Below are positions 1 to 15,000 of a DNA stretch of 64,000 bases, piece by piece. Made by a program: the position numbers and the translations under genes. Under the pieces are notes generated by a model. That model was not told the DNA's origin and did not search any database. It was given only the letters and a program-made list of their open reading frames with translations. Source of the stretch: Brienomyrus brachyistius (lineage: Eukaryota > Chordata > Actinopteri > Osteoglossiformes > Mormyridae); assembly GCF_023856365.1 (NCBI RefSeq), contig NC_064551.1, positions 1,320,501 to 1,384,500 of the forward strand, given 5' to 3'. Within the stretch, counting starts at the first letter, position 1; every line of letters begins with the position of its first letter.

Positions 1-3000
1 CAGGGAGTAAAAGAATAGAATCTACTAAAAGAACAACTGAAGTCAAAGTGAAAACGGGTCGCCAGCGAGTGAAATCAAAATCACAAGATGTTATTTCATT
101 GGGAGAATTGGACAGGGAGAGGCAGCCATCTTTGAGCCCAGATATTAAAGCCGATGTAACATCATTAAGTGAAAGAGAGCAATCAGAGATATTCAGCACA
201 GAGTCTGACTTTAAACCTCTTAGTGCCAGTGTCCAATATGAGATTCATAGTACTAAAGTAGAAGTTAAACCTGCCCCTGAAATTATAAGCTTGGAGACAC
301 CTAAGACAGAGACAGAGGTGACAGCTGACAGAGAGTCAATGCCATCTGAGGTATCAACATTAGAGGCAGAACTGACAGCAGATGAAGGCAGACTGCAAGG
401 TGAGATTCCAAAGACTGAGGCAACAGTTGCCTTTGATACAGAGCTAACTGAATCTGTGATAGAAGTTGTAGATGTAGATGCCATGGCAGACAGAGATATG
501 CTCCAAGTAGACCTTCCCAAATCAGATTCTGATGTCACTGAGGGTCAGTCAAGAACGCAGACAGTGATAAAAATCAGTGAAGTTTGTTTTACACCAGAAA
601 GGGACACAAAGCAAGATGAGATTGCAACAGCTGAGGTTACAGTCACATCGGGCAGCGAGGTAGTAGAGCCTGAGATATGCCGTCCCTCAACAGAAAGTGA
701 GAGAGTGGAGTTTGAGATAGCAAAGGCCGAGCCTGAAGTCACGCTTGACATTGTTACACTGAAACCTAGTATTGTAAAGATCGAGCCAGATCTCAGACCA
801 GACACAGACGGACTGCAAACTGAGCAGCTAAAGGTCAAGATTGATCTCTCATCAGATAGTGATAGAGTGACACCTGAAAAATCAGAGACTGACACGGATG
901 TTACACCGGAGAGGGAAACCCTGCTATCAGACATTCCAAGTCCCAAGGCTGATGTGGTGTCAGGGAGTAAAAGAATAGAATCTACTAAAAGAAAAACTGA
1001 AGTCAAAGTGAAAACGGGTCGCCGGCGAGTGAAATCAAAATCACAAGATGTTATTTCATTGGGAGAATTGGACAGGGAGAGGCAGCCATCTTTGAGCCCA
1101 GATATTAAAGCCGATGTAACATCATTCAGTGAAAGAGAGCAATCAGAGATATTCAGCACAGAGTCTGACTTTAAACCTCTTAGTGCCAGTGTCCAATATG
1201 AGATTCATAGTACTAAAGTAGAAGTTAAACCTGCCCCTGAAATTATAAGCTTGGAGACACCTAAGACAGAGACAGAGGTGACAGCTGACAGAGAGTCAAT
1301 GCCATCTGAGGTATCAACATTAGAGGCAGAACTGACAGCAGATGAAGGCAGACTGCAAGCTGAGATTCCAAGGACTGAGGAAACAGTTGCCTTTGATACA
1401 GAGCTAACTGAATCTGTGATAGAAGTTGTAGATGTAGATGCCATGGCAGACAGAGATATGCTCCAAGTAGACCTTCCCAAATCAGATTCTGATGTCACTG
1501 AGGGTCAGTCAAGAACGCAGACAGTGATAAAAATCAGTGAAGTTTGTTTTACACCAGAAAGGGACACAAAGCAAGATGAGATTGCAACAGCTGAGGTTAC
1601 AGTCACATCGGGCAGCGAGGTAGTAGAGCCTGAGATATGCCGTCCCTCAACAGAAAGTGAGAGAGTGGAGTTTGAGATAGCAAAGGCCGAGCCTGAAGTC
1701 ACGCTTGACATTGTTACACTGAAACCTAGTATTGTAAAGATCGAGCCAGATCTCAGACCAGACACAGACGGACTGCAAACTGAGCAGCTAAAGGTCAAGA
1801 TTGATCTCTCATCAGATAGTGATAGAGTGACACCTGAAAAATCAGAGACTGACACGGATGTTACACCGGAGAGGGAAACCCTGCTATCAGACATTCCAAG
1901 TCCCAAGGCTGATGTGGTGTCAGGGAGTAAAAGAATAGAATCTACTAAAAGAACAACTGAAGTCAAAGTGAAAACGGGTCGCCAGCGAGTGAAATCAAAA
2001 TCACAAGATGTTATTTCATTGGGAGAATTGGACAGGGAGAGGCAGCCATCTTTGAGCCCAGATATTAAAGCCGATGTAACATCATTAAGTGAAAGAGAGC
2101 AATCAGAGATATTCAGCACAGAGTCTGACTTTAAACCTCTTAGTGCCAGTGTCCAATATGAGATTCATAGTACTAAAGTAGAAGTTAAACCTGCCCCTGA
2201 AATTATAAGCTTGGAGACACCTAAGACAGAGACAGAGGTGACAGCTGACAGAGAGTCAATGCCATCTGAGGTATCAACATTAGAGGCAGAACTGACAGCA
2301 GATGAAGGCAGACTGCAAGCTGAGATTCCAAGGACTGAGGAAACAGTTGCCTTTGATACAGAGCTAACCGAATCTGTGATAGAAGTTGTAGATGTAGATG
2401 CCATGGCAGACAGAGATATGCTCCAAGTAGACCTTCCCAAATCAGATTTTGATGTCACTGAGGGTCAGTCAAGAACGCAGACAGTGATAAAAATCAGTGA
2501 AGTTTGTTTTACACCAGAAAGGGACACAAAGCAAAATGAGATTGCAACAGCTGAGGTTACAGTCACATCGGGCAGCGAGGTAGTAGAGCCTGAGATATGC
2601 CATCCCTCAACAGAAAGTGAGAGAGTGGAGTTTGAGATAGCAAAGGCCGAGCTTGAAGTCACACTTGACATTGTTACACTGAAACCTAGTATTGCAAAGA
2701 TCGAGCCAGATCTCAGACCAGACACAGACGGACTGCAAACTGAGCAGCTAAAGGTCAAGATTGATCTCTCATCAGATAGTGATAGAGTGACACCTGAAAA
2801 ATCAGAGACTGACACGGATGTTACACCGGAGAGAGAAACCCTGCTATCAGACATTCCAAGTCCCAAGGCTGATGTGGTGTCAGGGAGTAAAAGAATAGTA
2901 TCTACTAAAAGAAAAACTGAAGTCAAAGTGAAAACGGGTCGCCGGCGAGTGAAATCAAAATCACAAGATGTTATTTCATGGGGAGAATTGGACAGGGAGA

Positions 3001-6000
3001 GGCAGCCATCTTTGAGCCCAGATATTAAAGCCGATGTAACATCATTCAGTGAAAGAGAGCAATCAGAGATATTCAGCACAGAGTCTGACTTTAAACCTCT
3101 TAGTGCAAGTGTCCAATATGAGATTCATAGTACTAAAGTAGAAGTTAAACCTGCCCCTGAAATTATAAGCTTGAAGACACCTAAGACAGAGAGAGAGGTG
3201 ACAGCTGACAGAGAGTCAATGCCATCTGAGGTATCAACATTAGAGGCAGAACTGACAGCAGATGAAGGCAGACTGCAAGCTGAGATTCCAAAGACTGAGG
3301 CAACAGTTACCTTCGATACAGAGCTAACTGAATCTGTGATAGAAGTTGTAGATGTAGATGCCATGGCAGACAGAGATATGCTCCAAGTAGACCTTCCTAA
3401 ATCAGATTTTGATGTCACTGAGGGTCAGTCAAGAACGCAGACAGTGATAAAAATCAGTGAAGTTTGTTTTACACCAGAAAGGGACACAAAGCAAAATGAG
3501 ATTGCAACAGCTGAGGTTACAGTCACATCGGGCAGCGAGGTAGTAGAGCCTGAGATATGCCATCCCTCAACAGAAAGTGAGAGAGTGGAGTTTGAGATAG
3601 CAAAGGCTGAGCCTGAAGTCACGCTTGACATTGTTACACTGAAACCTAGTATTGTAAAGATCGAGCCAGATCTCAGACCAGACACAGACAGACTGCAAAC
3701 TGAGCAGCTAAAGGTCAAGATTGATCTCTCATCAGATAGTGATAGAGTGACACCTGAAAAATCAGAGACTGACACGGATGTTACACCGGAGAGAGAAACC
3801 CTGCTATCAGACATTCCAAGTCCCAAGGCTGATGTGGTGTCAGGGAGTAAAAGAATAGAATCTACTAAAAGAACAACTGAAGTCAAAGTGAAAACGGGTC
3901 GCCGGCGAGTGAAATCAAAATCACAAGATGTTATTTCATTGGGAGGATTGGACAGGGAGAGGCAGCCATCTTTGAGCCCAGATATTAAAGCCGATGTAAC
4001 ATCATTCAGTGAAAGAGAGCAATCAGAGATATTCAGCACAGAGTCTGACTTTAAACCTCTTAGTGCCAGTGTCCAATATGAGATTCATAGTACTAAAGTA
4101 GAAGTTAAACCTGCCCCTGAAATTATAAGCTTGGAGACACCTAAGACAGAGACAGAGGTGACAGCTGACAGAGAGTCAATGCCATCTGAGGTATCAACAT
4201 TAGAGGCAGAACTGACAGCAGATGATGGCAGACTGCAAGCTGAGATTCCAAAGACTGAGGCAACAGTTGCCTTCGATACAGAGCTAACTGAATCTGTGAT
4301 AGAAGTTGTAGATGTAGATGCCATGGCAGACAGAGATATGCTCCAAGTAGACCTTCCTAAATCAGACTCTGATGTCACTGAGGGTCAGTCAAGAACGCAG
4401 ACAGTGATAAAAATCAGTGAAGTTTGTTTTACACCGCAAATGGACACAATGCAAGATGAGATTGCAACAGCTGAGGTTACAGTCACATCGGGCAGCGAGG
4501 TAGTAGAGCCTGAGATTTGCCGTCCCTCAACAGAAAGTGAGAGAGTGGAGTTTGAGATAGCAAAGGCCGAGCCTGAAGTCACGCTTGACATTGTTACACT
4601 GAAACCTAGTATTGCAAAGATCGAGCCAGATCTCAGACCAGACACAGACAGACTACAAACTGAGCAGCTAAAGGTCAAGATTGATCTCTCATCAGATAGT
4701 GATAGAGTGACACCTGAAAAATCAGAGACTGACACGGATGTTACACCGGAGAGAGAAACCCTGCTATCAGACATTCCAAGTCCCAAGGCTGATGTGGTGT
4801 CAGGGAGTAAAAGAATAGAATCTACTAAAAGAACAACTGAAGTCAAAGTGAAAACGGGTCGCCGGCGAGTGAAATCAAAATCACAAGATGTTATTTCATT
4901 GGGAGAATTGGACAGGGAGAGGCAGCCATCTTTGAGCCCAGATATTAAAGCCGATGTAACATCATTCAGTGAAAGAGAGCAATCAGAGATATTCAGCACA
5001 GAGTCTGACTTTAAACCTCTTAGTGCCAGTGTCCAATATGAGATTCATAGTACTAAAGTAGAAGTTAAACCTGCCCCTGAAATTATAAGCTTGGAGACAA
5101 CTAAGACAGAGACAGAGGTGACAGCTGACAGAGAGTCAATGCCATCTGAGGTATCAACATTAGAGGCAGAACTGACAGCAGATGATGGCAGACTGCAAGC
5201 TGAGATTCCAAAGACTGAGGCAACAGTTGCCTTCGATACAGAGCTAACTGAATCTGTGATAGAAGTTGTAGATGTAGATGCCATGGCAGACAGAGATATG
5301 CTCCAAGTAGACCTTCCTAAATCAGACTCTGATGTCACTGAGGGTCAGTCAAGAACGCAGACAGTGATAAAAATCAGTGATGTTTGTTTTACACCGCAAA
5401 TGGACACAATGCAAGATGAGATTGCAACAGCTGAGGTTACAGTCACATCGGGCAGCGAGGTAGTAGAGCCTGAGATATGCCGTCCCTCAACAGAAAGTGA
5501 GAGAGTGGAGTTTGAGATAGCAAAGGCCGAGCCTGAAGTCACGCTTGACATTGTTACACTGAAACCTAGTATTGCAAAGATCGAGCCAGATCTCAGACCA
5601 GACACAGACAGACTGCAAACTGAGCAGCTAAAGGTCAAGACTGATCTCTCATCAGATAGTGATAGAGTGACACCTGAAAAATCAGAGACTGACACGGATG
5701 TTACACCGGAGAGAGAAACCCTGCTATCAGACATTCCAAGTCCCAAGGCTGATGTGGTGTCAGGGAGTAAAAGAATAGAATCTACTAAAAGAACAACTGA
5801 AGTCAAAGTGAAAACGGGTCGCCGGCGAGTGAAATCAAAATCACAAGATGTTATTTCATTGGGAGAATGGGACAGGGAGAGGCAGCCATCTTTGAGCCCA
5901 GATATTAAAGCCGATGTAACATCATTCAGTGAAAGAGAGCAATCAGAGATATTCAGCACAGAGTCTGACTTTAAACCTCTTAGTGCCAGTGTCCAATATG

Positions 6001-9000
6001 AGATTCATAGTACTAAAGTAGAAGTTAAACCTGCCCCTGAAATTATAAGCTTGGAGACACCTAAGACAGAGACAGAGGTGACAGCTGACAGAGAGTCAAT
6101 GCCATCTGAGGTATCAACATTAGAGGCAGAACTGACAGCAGATGAAGGCAGACTGCAAGCTGAGATTCCAAAGACTGAGGCAACAGTTGCCTTTGATACA
6201 GAGCTAACTGAATCTGTGATAGAAGTTGTAGATGTAGATGCCATGGCAGACAGAGATATGCTCCAAGTAGACCTTCCTAAATCAGACTCTGATGTCACTG
6301 AGGGTCAGTCAAGAACGCAGACAGTGATAAAAATCAGTGAAGTTTGTTTTACACCGCAAATGGACACAATGCAAGATGAGATTGCAACAGCTGAGGTTAC
6401 AGTCACATCGGGCAGCGAGGTAGTAGAGCCTGAGATATGCCGTCCCTCAACAGAAAGTGAGAGAGTGGAGTTTGAGATAGCAAAGGCTGAGCCTAAAGTC
6501 ACGCTTGACATTGTTACACTGAAACCTAGTATTGTAAAGATCGAGCCAGATCTCAGACCAGACACAGACGGACTGCAAACTGAGCAGCTAAAGGTCAAGA
6601 TTGATCTCTCATCAGATAGTGATAGAGTGACACCTGAAAAATCAGAGACTGACACGGATGTTACACCGGAGAGAGAAACCCTGCTATCAGACATTCCAAG
6701 TCCCAAGGCTGATGTGGTGTCAGGGAGTAAAAGAATAGAATCTACTAAAAGAAAAACTGAAGTCAAAGTGAAAACGGGTCGCCGGCGAGTGAAATCAAAA
6801 TCACAAGATGTTATTTCATTGGGAGGATTGGACAGGGAGAGGCAGCCATCTTTGAGCCCAGATATTAAAGCCGATGTAACATCATTCAGTGAAAGAGAGC
6901 AATCAGAGATATTCAGCACAGAGTCTGACTTTAAACCTCTTAGTGCCAGTGTCCAATATGAGATTCATAGTACTAAAGTAGAAGTTAAACCTGCCCCTGA
7001 AATTATAAGCTTGGAGACACCTAAGACAGAGACAGAGGTGACAGCTGACAGAGAGTCAATGCCATCTGAGGTATCAACATTAGAGGCAGAACTGACAGCA
7101 GATGAAGGCAGACTGCAAGCTGAGATTCCAAAGACTGAGGCAACAGTTGCCTTTGATACAGAGCTAACTGAATCTGTGATAGAAGTTGTAGATGTAGATG
7201 CCATGGCAGACAGAGATATGCTCCAAGTAGACCTTCCTAAATCAGACTCTGATGTCACTGAGGGTCAGTCAAGAACGCAGACAGTGATAAAAATCAGTGA
7301 AGTTTGTTTTACACCGCAAATGGACACAATGCAAGATGAGATTGCAACAGCTGAGGTTACAGTCACATCGGGCAGCGAGGTAGTAGAGCCTGAGATATGC
7401 CGTCCCTCAACAGAAAATGAGAGAGTGGAGTTTGAGATAGCAAAGGCTGAGCCTGAAGTCACGCTTGACATTGTTACACTGAAACCTAGTATTGTAAAGA
7501 TCGAGCCAGATCTCAGACCAGACACAGACGGACTGCAAACTGAGCAGCTAAAGGTCAAGATTGATCTCTCATCAGATAGTGATAGAGTGACACCTGAAAA
7601 ATCAGAGACTGACACGGATGTTACACCGGAGAGAGAAACCCTGCTATCAGACATTCCAAGTCCCAAGGCTGATGTGGTGTCAGGGAGTAAAGGAATAGAA
7701 TCTACTAAAAGAAAAACTGAAGTCAAAGTGAAAACGGGTCGCCGGCGAGTGAAATCAAAATCACAAGATGTTATTTCATTGGGAGGATTGGACAGGGAGA
7801 GGCAGCCATCTTTGAGCCCAGATATTAAAGCCGATGTAACATCATTCAGTGAAAGAGAGCAATCAGAGTTATTCAGCACAGAGTCTGACTTTAAACCTCT
7901 TAGTGCCAGTGTCCAATATGAGATTCATAGTACTAAAGTAGAAGTTAAACCTGCCCCTGAAATTATAAGCTTGGAGACACCTAAGACAGAGACAGAGGTG
8001 ACAGCTGACAGAGAGTCAATGCCATCTGAGGTATCAATATTAGAGGCAGAACTGACAGCAGATGAAGGCAGACTGCAAGCTGAGATTCCAAGGACTGAGG
8101 AAACAGTTGCCTTTGATACAGAGCTAACCGAATCTGTGATAGAAGTTGTAGATGTAGATGCCATGGCAGACAGAGATATGCTCCAAGTAGACCTTCCCAA
8201 ATCAGATTCTGATGTCACTGAGGGTCAGTCAAGAACGCAGACAGTGATAAAAATCAGTGAAGTTTGTTTTACACCGCAAATGGACACAATGCAAGATGAG
8301 ATTGCAACAGCTGAGGTTACAGTCACATCGGGCAGCGAGGTAGTAGAGCCTGAGATATGCCGTCCCTCAACAGAAAGTGAGAGAGTGGAGTTTGAGATAG
8401 CAAAGGCTGAGCCTGAAGTCACGCTTGACATTGTTACACTGAAACCTAGTATTGTAAAGATCGAGCCAGATCTCAGACCAGACACAGACGGACTGCAAAC
8501 TGAGCAGCTAAAGGTCAAGATTGATCTCTCATCAGATAGTGATAGAGTGACACCTGAAAAATCAGAGACTGACACGGATGTTACACCGGAGAGAGAAACC
8601 CTGCTATCAGACATTCCAAGTCCCAAGGCTGGTGTGGTGTCAGGGAGTAAAAGAATACAATCTACTAAAAGAAAAACTGAAGTCAAAGTGAAAACGGGTC
8701 GCCGGCGAGTGAAATCAAAATCACAAGATGTTATTTCATTGGGAGGATTGGACAGGGAGAGGCAGCCATCTTTGAGCCCAGATATTAAAGCCGATGTAAC
8801 ATCATTCAGTGAAAGAGAGCAATCAGAGTTATTCAGCACAGAGTCTGACTTTAAACCTCTTAGTGCCAGTGTCCAATATGAGATTCATAGTACTAAAGTA
8901 GAAGTTAAACCTGCCCCTGAAATTATAAGCTTGGAGACACCTAAGACAGAGACAGAGGTGACAGCTGACAGAGAGTCAATGCCATCTGAGGTATCAACAT

Positions 9001-12000
9001 TAGAGGCAGAACTGACAGCAGATGAAGGCAGACTGCAAGCTGAGATTCCAAAGACTGAGGCAACAGTTGCCTTTGATACAGAGCTAACTGAATCTGTGAT
9101 AGAAGTTGTAGATGTAGATGCCATGGCAGACAGAGATATGCTCCAAGTAGACCTTCCTAAATCAGACTCTGATGTCACTGAGGGTCAGTCAAGAACGCAG
9201 ACAGTGATAAAAATCAGTGAAGTTTGTTTTACACCGCAAATGGACACAATGCAAGATGAGATTGCAACAGCTGAGGTTACAGTCACATCGGGCAGCGAGG
9301 TAGTAGAGCCTGAGATATGCCGTCCCTCAACAGAAAGTGAGAGAGTGGAGTTTGAGATAGCAAAGGCTGAGCCTGAAGTCACGCTTGACATTGTTACACT
9401 GAAACCTAGTATTGTAAAGATCGAGCCAGATCTCAGACCAGACACAGACGGACTGCAAACTGAGCAGCTAAAGGTCAAGATTGATCTCTCATCAGATAGT
9501 GATAGAGTGACACCTGAAAAATCAGAGACTGACACGGATGTTACACCGGAGAGAGAAACCCTGCTATCAGACATTCCAAGTCCCAAGGCTGATGTGGTGT
9601 CAGGGAGTAAAAGAATAGAATCTACTAAAAGAAAAACTGAAGTCAAAGTGAAAACGGGTCGCCGGCGAGTGAAATCAAAATCACAAGATGTTATTTCATT
9701 GGGAGAATTGGACAGGGAGAGGCAGCCATCTTTGAGCCCAGATATTAAAGCCGATGTAACATCATTCAGTGAAAGAGAGCAATCAGAGTTATTCAGCACA
9801 GAGTCTGACTTTAAACCTCTTAGTGCCAGTGTCCAATATGAGATTCATAGTACTAAAGTAGAAGTTAAACCTGCCCCTGAAATTATAAGCTTGGAGACAC
9901 CTAAGACAGAGACAGAGGTGACAGCTGACAGAGAGTCAATGCCATCTGAGGTATCAACATTAGAGGCAGAACTGACAGCAGATGAAGGCAGACTGCAAGC
10001 TGAGATTCCAAAGACTGAGGCAACAGTTGCCTTTGATACAGAGCTAACTGAATCTGTGATAGAAGTTGTAGATATAGATGCCATGGCAGACAGAGATATG
10101 CTCCAAGTAGACCTTCCTAAATCAGACTCTGATGTCACTGAGGGTCAGTCAAGAACGCAGACAGTGATAAAAATCAGTGAAGTTTGTTTTACACCGCAAA
10201 TGGACACAATGCAAGATGAGATTGCAACAGCTGAGGTTACAGTCACATCGGGCAGCGAGGTAGTAGAGCCTGAGATATGCCGTCCCTCAACAGAAAGTGA
10301 GAGAGTGGAGTTTGAGATAGCAAAGGCTGAGCCTGAAGTCACGCTTGACATTGTTACACTGAAACCTAGTATTGTAAAGATCGAGCCAGATCTCAGACCA
10401 GACACAGACGGACTGCAAACTGAGCAGCTAAAGGTCAAGATTGATCTCTCATCAGATAGTGATAGAGTGACACCTGAAAAATCAGAGACTGACACGGATG
10501 TTACACCGGAGAGAGAAACCCTGCTATCAGACATTCCAAGTCCCAAGGCTGATGTGGTGTCAGGGAGTAAAAGAATAGAATCTACTAAAAGAAAAACTGA
10601 AGTCAAAGTGAAAACGGGTCGCCGGCGAGTGAAATCAAAATCACAAGATGTTATTTCATTGGGAGGATTGGACAGGGAGAGGCAGCCATCTTTGAGCCCA
10701 GATATTAAAGCCGATGTAACATCATTCAGTGAAAGAGAGCAATCAGAGTTATTCAGCACAGAGTCTGACTTTAAACCTCTTAGTGCCAGTGTCCAATATG
10801 AGATTCATAGTACTAAAGTAGAAGTTAAACCTGCCCCTGAAATTATAAGCTTGGAGACACCTAAGACAGAGACAGAGGTGACAGCTGACAGAGAGTCAAT
10901 GCCATCTGAGGTATCAACATTAGAGGCAGAACTGACAGCAGATGAAGGCAGACTGCAAGCTGAGATTCCAAAGACTGAGGCAACAGTTGCCTTTGATACA
11001 GAGCTAACTGAATCTGTGATAGAAGTTGTAGATGTAGATGCCATGGCAGACAGAGATATGCTCCAAGTAGACCTTCCTAAATCAGACTCTGATGTCACTG
11101 AGGGTCAGTCAAGAACGCAGACAGTGATAAAAATCAGTGAAGTTTGTTTTACACCGCAAATGGACACAATGCAAGATGAGATTGCAACAGCTGAGGTTAC
11201 AGTCACATCGGGCAGCGAGGTAGTAGAGCCTGAGATATGCCGTCCCTCAACAGAAAGTGAGAGAGTGGAGTTTGAGATAGCAAAGGCTGAGCCTGAAGTC
11301 ACGCTTGACATTGTTACACTGAAACCTAGTATTGTAAAGATCGAGCCAGATCTCAGACCAGACACAGACGGACTGCAAACTGAGCAGCTAAAGGTCAAGA
11401 TTGATCTCTCATCAGATAGTGATAGAGTGACACCTGAAAAATCAGAGACTGACACGGATGTTACACCGGAGAGAGAAACCCTGCTATCAGACATTCCAAG
11501 TCCCAAGGCTGATGTGGTGTCAGGGAGTAAAAGAATAGAATCTACTAAAAGAAAAACTGAAGTCAAAGTGAAAACGGGTCGCCGGCGAGTGAAATCAAAA
11601 TCACAAGATGTTATTTCATTGGGAGGATTGGACAGGGAGAGGCAGCCATCTTTGAGCCCAGATATTAAAGCCGATGTAACATCATTCAGTAAAAGAGAGC
11701 AATCAGAGTTATTCAGCACAGAGTCTGACTTTAAACCTCTTAGTGCCAGTGTCCAATATGAGATTCATAGTACTAAAGTAGAAGTTAAACCTGCCCCTGA
11801 AATTATAAGCTTGGAGACACCTAAGACAGAGACAGAGGTGACAGCTGACAGAGAGTCAATGCCATCTGAGGTATCAACATTAGAGGCAGAACTGACAGCA
11901 GATGAAGGCAGACTGCAAGCTGAGATTCCAAAGACTGAGGCAACAGTTGCCTTTGATACAGAGCTAACTGAATCTGTGATAGAAGTTGTAGATGTAGATG

Positions 12001-15000
12001 CCATGGCAGACAGAGATATGCTCCAAGTAGACCTTCCTAAATCAGACTCTGATGTCACTGAGGGTCAGTCAAGAACGCAGACAGTGATAAAAATCAGTGA
12101 AGTTTGTTTTACACCGCAAATGGACACAATGCAAGATGAGATTGCAACAGCTGAGGTTACAGTCACATCGGGCAGCGAGGTAGTAGAGCCTGAGATATGC
12201 CGTCCCTCAACAGAAAGTGAGAGAGTGGAGTTTGAGATAGCAAAGGCTGAGCCTGAAGTCACGCTTGACATTGTTACACTGAAACCTAGTATTGTAAAGA
12301 TCGAGCCAGATCTCAGACCAGACACAGACGGACTGCAAACTGAGCAGCTAAAGGTCAAGATTGATCTCTCATCAGATAGTGATAGAGTGACACCTGAAAA
12401 ATCAGAGACTGACACGGATGTTACACCGGAGAGAGAAACCCTGCTATCAGACATTCCAAGTCCCAAGGCTGATGTGTTGTCAGGGAGTAAAGGAATAGAA
12501 TCTACTAAAAGAAAAACTGAAGTCAAAGTGAAAACGGGTCGCCGGCGAGTGAAATCAAAATCACAAGATGTTATTTCATTGGGAGGATTGGACAGGGAGA
12601 GGCAGCCATCTTTGAGCCCAGATATTAAAGCCGATGTAACATCATTCAGTGAAAGAGAGCAATCAGAGTTATTCAGCACAGAGTCTGACTTTAAACCTCT
12701 TAGTGCCAGTGTCCAATATGAGATTCATAGTACTAAAGTAGAAGTTAAACCTGCCCCTGAAATTATAAGCTTGGAGACACCTAAGACAGAGACAGAGGTG
12801 ACAGCTGACAGAGAGTCAATGCCATCTGAGGTATCAACATTAGAGGCAGAACTGACAGCAGATGAAGGCAGACTGCAAGCTGAGATTCCAAAGACTGAGG
12901 CAACAGTTGCCTTTGATACAGAGCTAACTGAATCTGTGATAGAAGTTGTAGATGTAGATGCCATGGCAGACAGAGATATGCTCCAAGTAGACCTTCCTAA
13001 ATCAGACTCTGATGTCACTGAGGGTCAGTCAAGAACGCAGACAGTGATAAAAATCAGTGAAGTTTGTTTTACACCGCAAATGGACACAATGCAAGATGAG
13101 ATTGCAACAGCTGAGGTTACAGTCACATCGGGCAGCGAGGTAGTAGAGCCTGAGATATGCCGTCCCTCAACAGAAAGTGAGAGAGTGGAGTTTGAGATAG
13201 CAAAGGCTGAGCCTGAAGTCACGCTTGACATTTTTACACTGAAACCTAGTATTGTAAAGATCGAGCCAGATCTCAGACCAGACACAGACGGACTGCAAAC
13301 TGAGCAGCTAAAGGTCAAGATTGATCTCTCATCAGATAGTGATAGAGTGACACCTGAAAAATCAGAGACTGACACGGATGTTACACCGGAGAGAGAAACC
13401 CTGCTATCAGACATTCCAAGTCCCAAGGCTGATGTGGTGTCAGGGAGTAAAAGAATAGAATCTACTAAAAGAAAAACTGAAGTCAAAGTGAAAACGGGTC
13501 GCCGGCGAGTGAAATCAAAATCACAAGATGTTATTTCATTGGGAGAATTGGACAGGGAGAGGCAGCCATCTTTGAGCCCAGATATTAAAGCCGATGTAAC
13601 ATCATTCAGTGAAAGAGAGCAATCAGAGTTATTCAGCACAGAGTCTGACTTTAAACCTCTTAGTGCCAGTGTCCAATATGAGATTCATAGTACTAAAGTA
13701 GAATATAAACCTGCCCCTGAAATTATAAGCTTGGAGACACCTAAGACAGAGACAGAGGTGACAGCTGACAGAGAGTCAATGCCATCTGAGGTATCAACAT
13801 TAGAGGCAGAACTGACAGCAGATGAAGGCAGACTGCAAGCTGAGATTCCAAAGACTGAGGCAACAGTTGCCTTTGATACAGAGCTAACTGAATCTGTGAT
13901 AGAAGTTGTAGATATAGATGCCATGGCAGACAGAGATATGCTCCAAGTAGACCTTCCTAAATCAGACTCTGATGTCACTGAGGGTCAGTCAAGAACGCAG
14001 ACAGTGATAAAAATCAGTGAAGTTTGTTTTACACCGCAAATGGACACAATGCAAGATGAGATTGCAACAGCTGAGGTTACAGTCACATCGGGCAGCGAGG
14101 TAGTAGAGCCTGAGATATGCCGTCCCTCAACAGAAAGTGAGAGAGTGGAGTTTGAGATAGCAAAGGCTGAGCCTGAAGTCACGCTTGACATTGTTACACT
14201 GAAACCTAGTATTGTAAAGATCGAGCCAGATCTCAGACCAGACACAGACGGACTGCAAACTGAGCAGCTAAAGGTCAAGATTGATCTCTCATCAGATAGT
14301 GATAGAGTGACACCTGAAAAATCAGAGACTGACACGGATGTTACACCGGAGAGAGAAACCCTGCTATCAGACATTCCAAGTCCCAAGGCTGATGTGGTGT
14401 CAGGGAGTAAAAGAATAGAATCTACTAAAAGAAAAACTGAAGTCAAAGTAAAAACGGGTCGCCGGCGAGTGAAATCAAAATCACAAGATGTTATTTCATT
14501 GGGAGGATTGGACAGGGAGAGGCAGCCATCTTTGAGCCCAGATATTAAAGCCGATGTAACATCATTCAGTGAAAGAGAGCAATCAGAGTTATTCAGCACA
14601 GAGTCTGACTTTAAACCTCTTAGTGCCAGTGTCCAATATGAGATTCATAGTACTAAAGTAGAAGTTAAACCTGCCCCTGAAATTATAAACTTGGAGACAC
14701 CTAAGACAGAGACAGAGGTGACAGCTGACAGAGAGTCAATGCCATCTGAGGTATCAACATTAGAGGCAGAACTGACAGCAGATGAAGGCAGACTGCAAGC
14801 TGAGATTCCAAGGACTGAGGAAACAGTTGCCTTTGATACAGAGCTAACCGAATCTGTGATAGAAGTTGTAGATGTAGATGCCATGGCAGACAGAGATATG
14901 CTCCAAGTAGACCTTCCCAAATCAGATTCTGATGTCACTGAGGGTCAGTCAAGAACGCAGACAGTGATAAAAATCAGTGAAGTTTGTTTTACACCAGAAT

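Noticed and set aside
48..50. GTG at 48 as translation start of the giant frame
   Set aside because: It is a Val codon inside a repeat copy; the frame is open to the left edge and this is a spliced eukaryotic gene.
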